Below, in pieces: positions 1 to 4,776 of a stretch of 5,254 nucleotides of DNA. Location of the stretch: NCBI GenBank assembly GCA_027334785.1, contig DAHWQF010000271.1:1-5254 (forward strand). The letters run 5' to 3'. The notes beneath the pieces are model-generated. The model had not been told where the DNA came from, made no database searches, and saw nothing but the letters and a program-made list of their open reading frames with translations. Positions within the stretch are counted from its first letter, which is position 1; every line of letters begins with the position of its first letter. This stretch comes from Acidimicrobiaceae bacterium (GTDB lineage Bacteria; Actinomycetota; Acidimicrobiia; Acidimicrobiales; Palsa-688). The translations under genes were made by a program, and so were the position numbers.

Positions 1-4
1 GCCC

Positions 5-853
5 ATGAAGTACCGCTTCCTTTACGACAGCGGCTCGGGCCCGCTCCCGATCACGGGCGCCACGGTGTCCCCGGTAGAGGCCGGCACCCGGTTAGTCCCC
101 TGGCCGCCGAACGTGGCGGGCACGGCGGGAGCGGGCACTGTGCCGACCTTCCAGACCGTGATGATCGCCGGCGCGCCCGAGCCGGGCCCCATCCCGCCAG
201 CGCCTGGCGCGCCGTGGACGCCCCCGTCGGCGCATGTGATCGTCCCCGACGCGGACGGATGGGTCACCGTGGACCCGGACACCATCGGGGGAGGGTTCCA
301 AGTGCTCATCGGGTTCTACACGCTGGGCGTCGTCCCCGGGGGCGACCCAGGACCAGTGACGGCCGGGAGCGCCGTTCCCTCCGCCGAGCAGCGCACCGGG
401 ACCGACCTCTCCATCACCTTCGAGGCGACCCGGGTGGGAGTCACCACAGTGGACTTCTCGAACGCGCTGGCCAAGATCCACGTCAACAACTGGACCGAGG
501 TCAACAAGCTGTGGTTCGTCGAGTACGGCGAGGGCAGCTGCTGCACGCCGATCGACACATCGCTCGGCGTCCAGTTCACAGTCGACCACGAGGAGATGCC
601 CTCGGGGGCGTGGTCGCTGGCCATCACCAGTTGCAGCCCCTCTGCCCCGGGCGACATAACGCTGACGGCCGCCACCCCCGGCGTCACCCTAAGCCCGCGC
701 GGCGGGTACGGCACCATAACCGAAGACACCAGCGCCTGGGGCGCATGTTCCTACACCGTCACGCTCACCACCCGCCCGGGCCTCACCACCGGTCTCCTCG
801 ACCGCACCCCGGAGCCGAACTCGCTCACTTTCTGCATCTGCGGTCACTCGTAG
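5..853 (+). CDS. Beta-rich protein of unknown function, 282 aa, possibly 5'-partial
   Basis: I do not recognise this protein. It has no clear signal peptide or membrane segment. Residues 1-55 are Gly/Pro/Val-rich and residues 57-74 form a Pro-rich linker. From about residue 76 to the end it reads as alternating short beta-strands and Gly/Pro/Thr turns, as in an Ig-like or jelly-roll surface or structural protein. A motif around residues 157-170 (KIHVNNWTEVNKLW) looks like a conserved core. Six cysteines (179, 180, 210, 248, 277, 279) lie in the C-terminal half, with a terminal CXC-GH, so disulfides or metal binding are possible. Codon third positions are strongly G/C, unlike the competing frames. 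Only four bases precede the ATG, with no in-frame stop, so the true start could lie outside the window and no RBS can be judged. The last 10 bases overlap the end of the convergent Cys-rich gene. A phage, tail-like or secreted structural role is only a guess. Confidence 0.7.
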   Translation: MKYRFLYDSGSGPLPITGATVSPVEAGTRLVPWPPNVAGTAGAGTVPTFQTVMIAGAPEPGPIPPAPGAPWTPPSAHVIVPDADGWVTVDPDTIGGGFQVLIGFYTLGVVPGGDPGPVTAGSAVPSAEQRTGTDLSITFEATRVGVTTVDFSNALAKIHVNNWTEVNKLWFVEYGEGSCCTPIDTSLGVQFTVDHEEMPSGAWSLAITSCSPSAPGDITLTAATPGVTLSPRGGYGTITEDTSAWGACSYTVTLTTRPGLTTGLLDRTPEPNSLTFCICGHS

Positions 854-1284
854 ACGGGCACGAGGCGTTCGCTCATGGAACCAGCCGGCCCGGTGAGAAG
901 CTGCCTGGCCCGCTCTGCCAGTGCGCAGCGGGCGCAGAGGCTGTGCCAGTAGAGGCGTTCCTCGGCCCCGCAGCCTTTGCAGCGCGCCAGCGGCGGCACC
1001 CCGGCGCAGTCGCAGCACAGGTTGGCACCAGGCCCCGGAGGCGAGACCAAGCGGCGCTCCTCGCACAGCCGGCACAGGTCCCACGCCTGCCGAGCGCCGC
1101 CCTGTAGCAAGGGTCGCACATCGGCCCTCCCGGCCAGCGGGCACAGGGAGGGCGCTCGGCACCGCAGTGGGCACAAGGCTCTTTTTCGCCTCGGGCTGCA
1201 ACTGGCACAGACAGGGCGCCCGGCGGCCGCCCTCGCATAACACAAACGGGGGCTGGCGTTACATAGGCGCGTACACGGGTCGCG
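844..1284 (-). pseudogene. Frameshifted, C-terminally short Cys-rich multi-zinc-ribbon protein, recombinase-associated type
   Basis: Read on the minus strand in one frame, then another, then the first again, this gives one coherent protein of about 146 aa with seven CXXC pairs (CASC, CAHC, CDPC, CAGC, CCDC, CKGC, CARC). This matches my recollection of Cys-rich proteins encoded beside tyrosine recombinases in actinobacteria; no recombinase lies in this window. The first break is at an A5 run (minus strand; T5 at 1182-1186). Removing one A joins CSPRRK to EPCAHCG. The second is near 1064, where one added G joins TCAGC to GEERRLVSPPGP. The shifts are +1 and -1, so the frame is restored. The frame is open upstream only to a TAA at 1285-1287, with no good start or RBS. 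Downstream it stops after VPVYE, where I recall relatives continuing. It is therefore either a decaying remnant or an intact gene hit by two sequencing indels. A tryptic zinc-ribbon role in DNA or protein binding is likely by family, not shown here. Confidence 0.72.
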
Positions 1285-1294
1285 TTACACAGGC
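1256..1294. repeat. Two direct repeats GCGTTACAYAGGC, 26-bp period
   Basis: GCGTTACATAGGC (1256-1268) and GCGTTACACAGGC (1282-1294) match at 12 of 13 positions and start 26 bp apart. They lie at the 5' edge of the Cys-rich gene remnant. They could be a binding site of a recombinase or regulator. They could also be a chance product of repeated Cys-Asn codons (TGT AAC on the minus strand) in the remnant. No function is shown. Confidence 0.45.
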
Positions 1295-1325
1295 CACCAG
1301 CGAAAACGCCCCATAGGCCAACCGC

Positions 1326-1354
1326 GTCCGCAAACGATCGTTTGCGTAACGGAC
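1326..1354. promoter_or_regulatory. 18-bp perfect palindrome nested in a larger inverted repeat
   Basis: CGCAAACGATCGTTTGCG (1329-1346) is a perfect palindrome with a central CGATCG. An outer pair, GTCCG (1326-1330) and CGGAC (1350-1354), can enclose it with a small bulge. It sits just downstream of the BNR protein gene and upstream of the Cys-rich remnant, both on the minus strand. With no loop and no T-tract it looks more like a dimeric protein's operator than a classical intrinsic terminator, although a hairpin in the transcript of the BNR gene is possible. Confidence 0.45.
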
Positions 1355-1387
1355 CTCTACTTCGGTTCGGGTAGGCACTTCTGGTTC

Positions 1388-2104
1388 TCAGGCCGAACGG
1401 ATCCACTGCTTGCCACCGTCACCGGTGCTCCAGAGGGTGCCCTTCGCGTCCGTACCAAAGCCATCGTGGGCGCTGGTGAACCAGATGCCAGCGTCGACTG
1501 GCGCCGCGGCGTCCACCTCGGACCATGTCGCGCCCCAGTTTGCCGTGTAGAAGAGATTCCCTTTGCCGGGCGAACCCGCCCGGTGGTACAGCTGAACGAG
1601 GACGAAGCCGCTGCCGGCGGGGAGGAAGTCCAAGTACGCTCTGTCGTAGCCCGTGGGGAACGAACTGGGCAGGCGTACGGCCGTCCAACCCTTCCCGCCA
1701 TCCTCCGTACGCCATACTTTGACCCCCACCCGCTTGCCATCGGGCACCGCGATCGCCGCCCACGCCCGCTCGGCGTTCAGGAACTCGACGCCCAAGACGT
1801 TGGCGGGGTCGCCACTGCCGTAGGGGGTCACCTTCTTCCAGTGCGCCCCCGAGTCGGCGGTCACGTAGATGCCAGAGTCCGCTTCCCAGACCCACGCGCG
1901 CCCGCCCCCGAGGGTGCCAGCGCCCAAGACCGGGCCATAGACGCCCAGAGGCCCTTGCCGGGCGGCCGCCCGGGCTACCCCGGGCGGGGCGTGTGGCACG
2001 AAAAGCACAAGGGCTGCAAATGGGGCCAAAAAGGCCAAGGAACCATCGCCGCCCATGCACCGTACAGGGGCATTGCGTGTGCGGGAGAACCTGATTTTCG
2101 ACAT
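1388..2104 (-). CDS. Secreted/anchored BNR-repeat (Ycf48/sialidase-like fold) protein, 238 aa
   Basis: The N-terminus is basic, followed by a hydrophobic stretch at residues 22-37 and an Ala-rich region (ARAAA, 44-48) that could be a signal peptidase site; alternatively it is a membrane anchor. The rest carries four Asp-box/BNR motifs (S/T-x-D-x-G-x-x-W): VTADSGAHW (81-89), RTEDGGKGW (132-140), YTANWGATW (186-194, degenerate) and STGDGGKQW (226-234). They are spaced 46-54 residues apart, as in beta-propeller blades. No sialidase catalytic residues are evident, so an enzyme call is not justified; a structural, sensing or assembly role outside the cytoplasm is more likely. The chain ends four residues after the last motif and has only four blades, short for a closed six- or seven-bladed propeller, so it may be C-terminally truncated. 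The ATG start is supported by a strong Shine-Dalgarno 6 nt upstream. A decayed relative lies immediately upstream on the same strand. Confidence 0.85.
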   Translation of the reverse strand: MSKIRFSRTRNAPVRCMGGDGSLAFLAPFAALVLFVPHAPPGVARAAARQGPLGVYGPVLGAGTLGGGRAWVWEADSGIYVTADSGAHWKKVTPYGSGDPANVLGVEFLNAERAWAAIAVPDGKRVGVKVWRTEDGGKGWTAVRLPSSFPTGYDRAYLDFLPAGSGFVLVQLYHRAGSPGKGNLFYTANWGATWSEVDAAAPVDAGIWFTSAHDGFGTDAKGTLWSTGDGGKQWIRSA

Positions 2105-2110
2105 CGTGCT

Positions 2111-2118
2111 ACCTCCCC
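2111..2118 (-). promoter_or_regulatory. Ribosome binding site of the BNR protein gene
   Basis: On the minus strand GGGGAGGT lies 6 nt before the ATG at 2104. This fixes the start and shows that the downstream gene is a separate translational unit rather than a continuation of the broken BNR gene upstream. Confidence 0.75.
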
Positions 2119-2229
2119 CTGGCAGTCATCCAAATTTGAGTGCAACAGTAAAGTTTGGAACGGCACACCCTCGCTTGTCCAGCCGTCGTAACGTAAGCCC
2201 CTCGAGTGGATGACTCGGTGGAGAGGAGC

Positions 2230-3137
2230 GCCCACGAGTGCCCACCAGAGTCGGTCGACGCGAGGGCGATCTCGTTCGAGCACGGCGGTCACGACGAATG
2301 GCGGGGTAGCCCGCCACAGGAGTCATAGACTAGGTCAGCCCAACCGGTCGTCGCGGTGACAAAATCGATCGCGTCGACCTGGAACGGCCCGTGTGACCAC
2401 GACGCTGTCGGGACGCTCGACGCCCAGGTCTGGCCGCCATTGTGCGTCACGTACAGCTTTTCACCCGCGACGACGTACCAGCTCTTGGTTGACCCGAAGC
2501 TGGCGCTAAGTGTCCCGTCGGTGTTGCCGTGTTCGGGACCGTTGTGGGGCGACTGACGCCGCCCAATGCGCACCTCCGTCGGTGGTCATCTAGACGACGT
2601 CGCGGTCCTGCCCGGTCGCACGGTCCTCGACCGCCGCCGCGAGCAGGCCGTTGTTGGCGCCGAAGAACCGTGGCCCACCGACGTGGAGCACTACCTCGTT
2701 CGGCTGCAGGTCGGAAGTCCGACCTCGCGCCAGTTCGTGCCTCCATCTATCGTGTGGAACAGCGCAGCCCGGGTGAGTTCGTTCACCGCGAACCACCCGT
2801 CACGAGCCGTCGGGAAAGCGAGGGTGACCGCCCCCGCACCGGTCGGCACCCCAAAGGCTTCGGTCATGGTCCAGGTGAGCCCACCGTCGCTTGTCTTGTA
2901 GGACCGGGCCGTCGAGTGTGGCCCCCCAGTGTCCTCGAGGCCGATGGCGAAGCCCACCCGGTCGTTCTCCTTCGGCCCGATCGGTCGCCATGAGCGGCCT
3001 GCGTCGGTCGTCAGGTAGATGTTCAAACCGTTAGCGACCCATCCCTCCGACGGCGAGAGGAGGCTCGACTCGACCGCGACAGACGCTTCGCGAGCAACGG
3101 GGACCGTTGGTTGGCGTTCCGGGCCGGAATTGGGGCC
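2230..3137 (-). pseudogene. Degenerate BNR-repeat beta-propeller gene, 5'-truncated, frameshifted, with internal stops
   Basis: Three minus-strand frames join into one propeller-like protein with six BNR motifs: LTTDAGRSW (2988-3014), then KTSDGGLTW, HTIDGGTNW, MTTDGGAHW, VTHNGGQTW and STDSGGHSW (2232-2258). Blade-type segments such as DGWFAVNELTRAALF and DFVTATTGWADL lie between them. The lesions are: a frame break near 2711, mended by one added base (PDLQPNEVVL); a TAG at 2590-2592 just before MTTDGG; a +1 break at a C4 run (G4 at 2546-2549 on plus); and a TGA at 2289-2291, after which the same frame still encodes the sixth motif and stays open to a TAG at 2109-2111. Upstream the frame is closed by a TAG at 3138-3140 with no start codon, RBS or signal peptide, so the 5' end is lost. 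It is a paralogue of the intact BNR gene by fold and position. The nonsense codons argue for true decay rather than only base-calling error. Confidence 0.78.
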
Positions 3138-3180
3138 CTAAGACCCTAGCGGGCAACTGCCTGCCACCCGATACTTAGGG
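3136..3180 (+). promoter_or_regulatory. Inverted repeat and possible -10 element ahead of the small-gene run
   Basis: CCCTAAG (3136-3142) and CTTAGGG (3174-3180) form a perfect 7-bp inverted repeat with a 31-nt spacer. GATACT at 3170-3175 matches the -10 consensus at 4 of 6 positions and ends 4 nt before the GTG at 3180, which would suit a leaderless transcript. I see no convincing -35. This is the divergent gap between the minus-strand BNR remnant and the plus-strand cluster, so a promoter is expected here, but its exact position is a guess. Confidence 0.28.
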
Positions 3181-3674
3181 TGGTTGAGCTGGGAGGTACA
3201 GCTACGTCGGGTCAAGAGATGGTGCCCAAGCAGGAACAGAACCTCCAGAGCCCTTCGCCGTACGGTCCAGTCGCGGCCGTACAAGCGCCGGCTCAGACGT
3301 CCTCGTTGTCTGTGACACCCGCGATGGTAAAGCAAACCTATTCGTCGAGGATGAGCTACGTCGGGTCAACGAGGAGAACGGTCGCCTGGGCCAAGCGGGT
3401 AGGTGCTCGCTCTGCCGTCCTGGCCGTCACGGCCTGGACCCTAGGGGTCCTCTTCTTGGTGTTCATGTACGTATTTCTCGTGGCTTGGTACTTGGTCGTC
3501 TTCGTGCTGTTCGGTTTCTTCACTTTCCCGTTCCGCCTGATCAGGCGTGGCCAACGAAAGAGCCAGCACCTACAGGAGGCGCAGTTGGCGACGATGCAGG
3601 CGATGCTCCAGCAGCAACAGTCGCTCGCGCAGAGACAACCCCCAACCGCAGGAACGCCGCGGTCGCCAGCGTGA
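3180..3674 (+). CDS. Two-helix membrane protein with Gln-rich C-terminal coiled coil, 164 aa
   Basis: Residues 1-60 are polar and Pro/Gln/Ser-rich, probably disordered. A basic stretch at 64-77 precedes a long hydrophobic block at about 79-121, enough for two transmembrane helices in a hairpin, ending in a basic FRLIRRGQRK. Residues 127-153 (SQHLQEAQLATMQAMLQQQQSL...) form a Gln-rich coiled coil facing the cytoplasm by the positive-inside rule. I recall similar anonymous proteins in high-GC bacteria but can assign no function. The start is uncertain: GTG 3180 (used here, possibly leaderless), ATG 3219 or ATG 3351 (MSYVGSTRRTVAW). The GGGAGGT at 3191-3197 serves none of them well. A 16-bp direct repeat lies in the first 190 bases. 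If one C is removed from the C5 run at 3639-3643, the frame continues through a Gln/Arg tail into the next, zinc-ribbon gene. It is the first gene of the run of small genes. Confidence 0.78.
   Translation: MVELGGTATSGQEMVPKQEQNLQSPSPYGPVAAVQAPAQTSSLSVTPAMVKQTYSSRMSYVGSTRRTVAWAKRVGARSAVLAVTAWTLGVLFLVFMYVFLVAWYLVVFVLFGFFTFPFRLIRRGQRKSQHLQEAQLATMQAMLQQQQSLAQRQPPTAGTPRSPA
3200..3369. repeat. 16-bp exact direct repeat, copies 154 bp apart
   Basis: AGCTACGTCGGGTCAA occurs at 3200-3215 and 3354-3369. The copies are read in different codon phases (..A GCT ACG TCG and AGC TAC GTC GGG), so they encode different peptides and the identity is at DNA level. The second copy begins at the codon after ATG 3351. 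An exact 16-mer repeat in a window this size is not expected by chance. It could mark a local duplication, a recombination junction or a regulatory site. Confidence 0.7.
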
Positions 3675-3765
3675 GGACTGCCGCACGAGCCCGTCCCGCC
3701 GACTCTTCGGTCAGGGAGGCAATTACAACCGACAGCTACAACCGGCAAAGAAGAGAAGAGACGAC

Positions 3766-3945
3766 ATGCCCAAGCTGACCTCCTGCCCCAGTTGCGGGCG
3801 CGCCTTCAGCGCCAACGTCCCGCCAAGGTGCCCGGAGTGCGAGCGCAACTTCACGAACACTGAACGCGGTCTCCCACCTTCAGTGACTGGGCTGCCCTGC
3901 CGCCTCCAGGTGGGAGCGCCAGTACGTGGAGAGCCCCTTCGCTGA
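3766..3945 (+). CDS. Small zinc-ribbon protein, 59 aa as read; C-terminus probably frameshifted
   Basis: The N-terminal 31 residues carry a clear zinc ribbon, C7-X2-C10-X11-C22-X2-C25, within MPKLTSCPSCGRAF and PPRCPECERNF. After residue 34 the sequence (GLPPSVTGLPCRL...) loses any pattern. The continuation may lie in other frames: one added G at 3868-3869 and one at 3909-3910 give a smooth 93-aa protein, the ribbon followed by SPTFSDWAALPPPGWERQY and then the Trp/Tyr-rich segment ending at 4045. As the sequence stands, the gene stops at 3945 and overlaps the next start by 20 nt. A purine-rich AAGAAGAGAAGAG lies just upstream of the ATG and is a weak RBS. The same frame is open upstream into the tail of the membrane-protein gene, so a fusion is conceivable. 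The ribbon implies zinc-dependent protein or nucleic-acid contact; nothing more can be said. Confidence 0.6.
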   Translation: MPKLTSCPSCGRAFSANVPPRCPECERNFTNTERGLPPSVTGLPCRLQVGAPVRGEPLR

Positions 3946-4045
3946 CCCTCACGCCTACGAATGGCTGCGCTACTGGAACCCCGTCTACTGGATAATCAGG
4001 CTTATCCGCCACCTGCGCGGGAGGACCGTCTACCAGGAGTGGTAG
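3926..4045 (+). CDS. Trp/Tyr-rich 39-aa peptide, or displaced C-terminus of the zinc-ribbon protein
   Basis: From GTG 3926 the frame encodes ESPFADPHAYEWLRYWNP, then a hydrophobic/basic helix VYWIIRLIRHLRGR and a TVYQEW end. It looks like an amphipathic, membrane-surface segment with five or more aromatic residues. GGTGGGAG at 3909-3916 is a usable Shine-Dalgarno sequence 9 nt upstream, so independent translation is possible. The frame is open back to a TGA at 3884-3886 without an ATG. Its first residues fit just as well as the continuation of the zinc-ribbon protein after frame repair. I favour the displaced-C-terminus reading, because the joined protein has no awkward junction, but cannot exclude a separate gene. 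Confidence 0.45.
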   Translation: MESPFADPHAYEWLRYWNPVYWIIRLIRHLRGRTVYQEW

Positions 4046-4310
4046 AGGTCGTGAGGGGTCCGGTCTTGTTGGAGCGCTTCGCCTGGGATCGAGTGCGACG
4101 GCACGAAAGAACGGCGGCACACGGTCCGAAGAGCCAGCACTGCGCGCTCTGCCGCCGGCGTCGGGCCACCCACACGAAGGCCGTGACGAGCCCAGAGGCC
4201 CAACGGTCACTGGCTTCGCCCGTCAATCTGCGCCCTTGGGCCTCCGGGCCCGGTCGCCGCGCTCACGTCGCGCGGCTACTCGGGCCAGACCTGAGCGCTA
4301 CTGGTGGGAC
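4046..4310 (+). other. 265-base stretch without a supported gene
   Basis: All three plus frames are open for long stretches, but none gives a convincing protein with start and RBS. The frame ending in a TAA at 4314-4316 (last residues RPERYWWDA), directly abutting the next Shine-Dalgarno sequence, is suggestive of translational coupling, but it lacks a start codon other than a TTG 26 codons before its end. Another frame, from GTG 4051, contains a single CXXC (CALC) in an Arg-rich context and runs into the following gene out of phase. A frame-broken small gene here is possible. Confidence 0.4.
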
Positions 4311-4314
4311 GCAT

Positions 4315-4323
4315 AAGGAGGAG
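4315..4323 (+). promoter_or_regulatory. Consensus Shine-Dalgarno AAGGAGGAG
   Basis: AAGGAGGAG lies 4 nt before the ATG at 4328 (core GGAGG 6 nt away). It is the best ribosome binding site in the window and is the main evidence that the 38-codon frame is a real, well-translated gene. Confidence 0.85.
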
Positions 4324-4327
4324 AAAG

Positions 4328-4444
4328 ATGACGATCGAGTCCAAGCGATGCCCAATTTGCGGTACTAACTTCCAGGCGTCCCTGTACGACGCCCACGTAG
4401 TGAGGTGCAAGACCGATGACGAGTACGCGGAGGAGTACCGCTGA
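4328..4444 (+). CDS. 38-aa C2HC zinc-finger microprotein with UBZ4/Rad18-like spacing
   Basis: The protein starts MTIESKRCPICG and contains C8-X2-C11-X11-H23-X3-C27, a complete single zinc finger, followed by an acidic tail (KTDDEYAEEYR). The spacing and the CPxCG start are those of Rad18-type UBZ4 fingers, a family known to bind ubiquitin in eukaryotes. The acidic residue just before the last Cys that is typical there is replaced by Arg, so ubiquitin-like binding is not implied. A protein-contact or nucleic-acid-contact role is more neutral. The start is secured by a consensus Shine-Dalgarno sequence. The gene stops 3 nt before the next ATG, indicating one transcript and coupled translation. 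It is the second zinc-binding small protein of the run. Confidence 0.82.
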   Translation: MTIESKRCPICGTNFQASLYDAHVVRCKTDDEYAEEYR

Positions 4445-4447
4445 GAG

Positions 4448-4633
4448 ATGGAGGACGGCGACCGCGAAGCAGCGGCGCTCAACTGGCTCGGGCTCTACGG
4501 CCTGCTCTTCGCCAAACTCCGCACCGCGCGCAAGCGCCGCCAACGAGAAGCGGAGCAAGCCGAGCGGCAGGCACAAAAAATGCAAATGATCCTTGAGGCG
4601 GAACGCCTGAACGCCCGAAGAGAAGTCTCTTGA
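4448..4633 (+). CDS. 61-aa hydrophobic-helix plus charged coiled-coil protein
   Basis: Residues 9-24 (AALNWLGLYGLLFAKL) form a short hydrophobic or amphipathic helix. Residues 25-58 form a highly charged Arg/Glu/Gln/Ala helix with coiled-coil character (RKRRQREAEQAERQAQKMQ...). The layout, hydrophobic helix, basic border, then Gln/Glu coiled coil, echoes the C-terminal part of the 164-aa protein at the start of the run, although I see no clear sequence match. The ATG lies 3 nt after the stop of the zinc finger. GGAGGAG (4429-4435), inside the end of that gene, is a plausible ribosome binding site 12 nt upstream. A peripheral membrane or oligomerising partner role is inferred; no family is recognised. 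Confidence 0.75.
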   Translation: MEDGDREAAALNWLGLYGLLFAKLRTARKRRQREAEQAERQAQKMQMILEAERLNARREVS

Positions 4634-4648
4634 AAGGGAAGGCGCATA

Positions 4649-4735
4649 ATGAAGTTCTTAGGTTACGTGCCCGCCAGCGTCCTCGTGCTGTGGACCGTCT
4701 CATGGCTCGTCCGAGTCGGGCTAGGGCAGGGTTAG
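4649..4735 (+). CDS. 28-aa single-helix membrane microprotein
   Basis: The frame encodes MKFLGYVPASVLVLWTVSWL, then VRVGLGQG and a TAG. Residues 3-23 are hydrophobic and can span a membrane once, with a short basic/Gly tail. AAGGGAAGG at 4634-4642 is a good Shine-Dalgarno sequence 6 nt before the ATG, and the gene starts 15 nt after the previous stop, so it looks like the last member of the same operon. The final codons and stop lie within a G-quadruplex motif. It is too short for family assignment. The RBS and clean transmembrane pattern are the support. Confidence 0.62.
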   Translation: MKFLGYVPASVLVLWTVSWLVRVGLGQG

Positions 4736-4737
4736 GG
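4718..4737 (+). repeat. Perfect four-tract G-quadruplex motif at the operon end
   Basis: GGG-CTA-GGG-CA-GGG-TTA-GGG has four G3 tracts with loops of 3, 2 and 3 nt, the canonical quadruplex pattern, on the coding (RNA) strand. It spans the stop codon (4733-4735) of the last small gene. It could slow ribosomes, protect or end the transcript, or have no role. Confidence 0.6.
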
Positions 4738-4776
4738 CTCGTCGGCCTTTACCCGTGAGGTTGGGGATCCCCCCAG

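Noticed and set aside
214..1107. Long plus-strand frame, 297 aa, Arg/His/Pro-rich
   Set aside because: It is the out-of-phase shadow of the 5-853 gene and the opposite strand of the Cys-rich remnant; its Arg/Pro/His composition is typical of a wrong frame in GC-rich DNA.
1182..1186. Programmed ribosomal frameshift at the A5 run
   Set aside because: There is no canonical slippery heptamer or obvious stimulatory structure, and a second, opposite shift would still be needed near 1064; indel or decay is simpler.
1466..2191. Plus-strand frame of 241 aa opposite the BNR gene
   Set aside because: The minus strand has BNR motifs, a signal-like N-terminus and a strong RBS; the plus frame has no domain sense.
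3138..3335. Minus-strand 65-aa frame adjoining the BNR remnant, as its lost 5' end
   Set aside because: It has no signal peptide or blade pattern, is separated from the remnant by an in-frame TAG, and lies antisense to the membrane-protein gene.
3436..3450. Inverted repeat GGACCCTAGGGGTCC
   Set aside because: It lies within the transmembrane-coding part of the 164-aa gene, is only 6 bp per arm and has no regulatory context.
3961..4368. Plus-strand frame of 135 aa with one CXXC
   Set aside because: It runs through the consensus Shine-Dalgarno sequence and overlaps the 38-aa zinc-finger gene out of phase; composition is Arg/Ala-rich and featureless.
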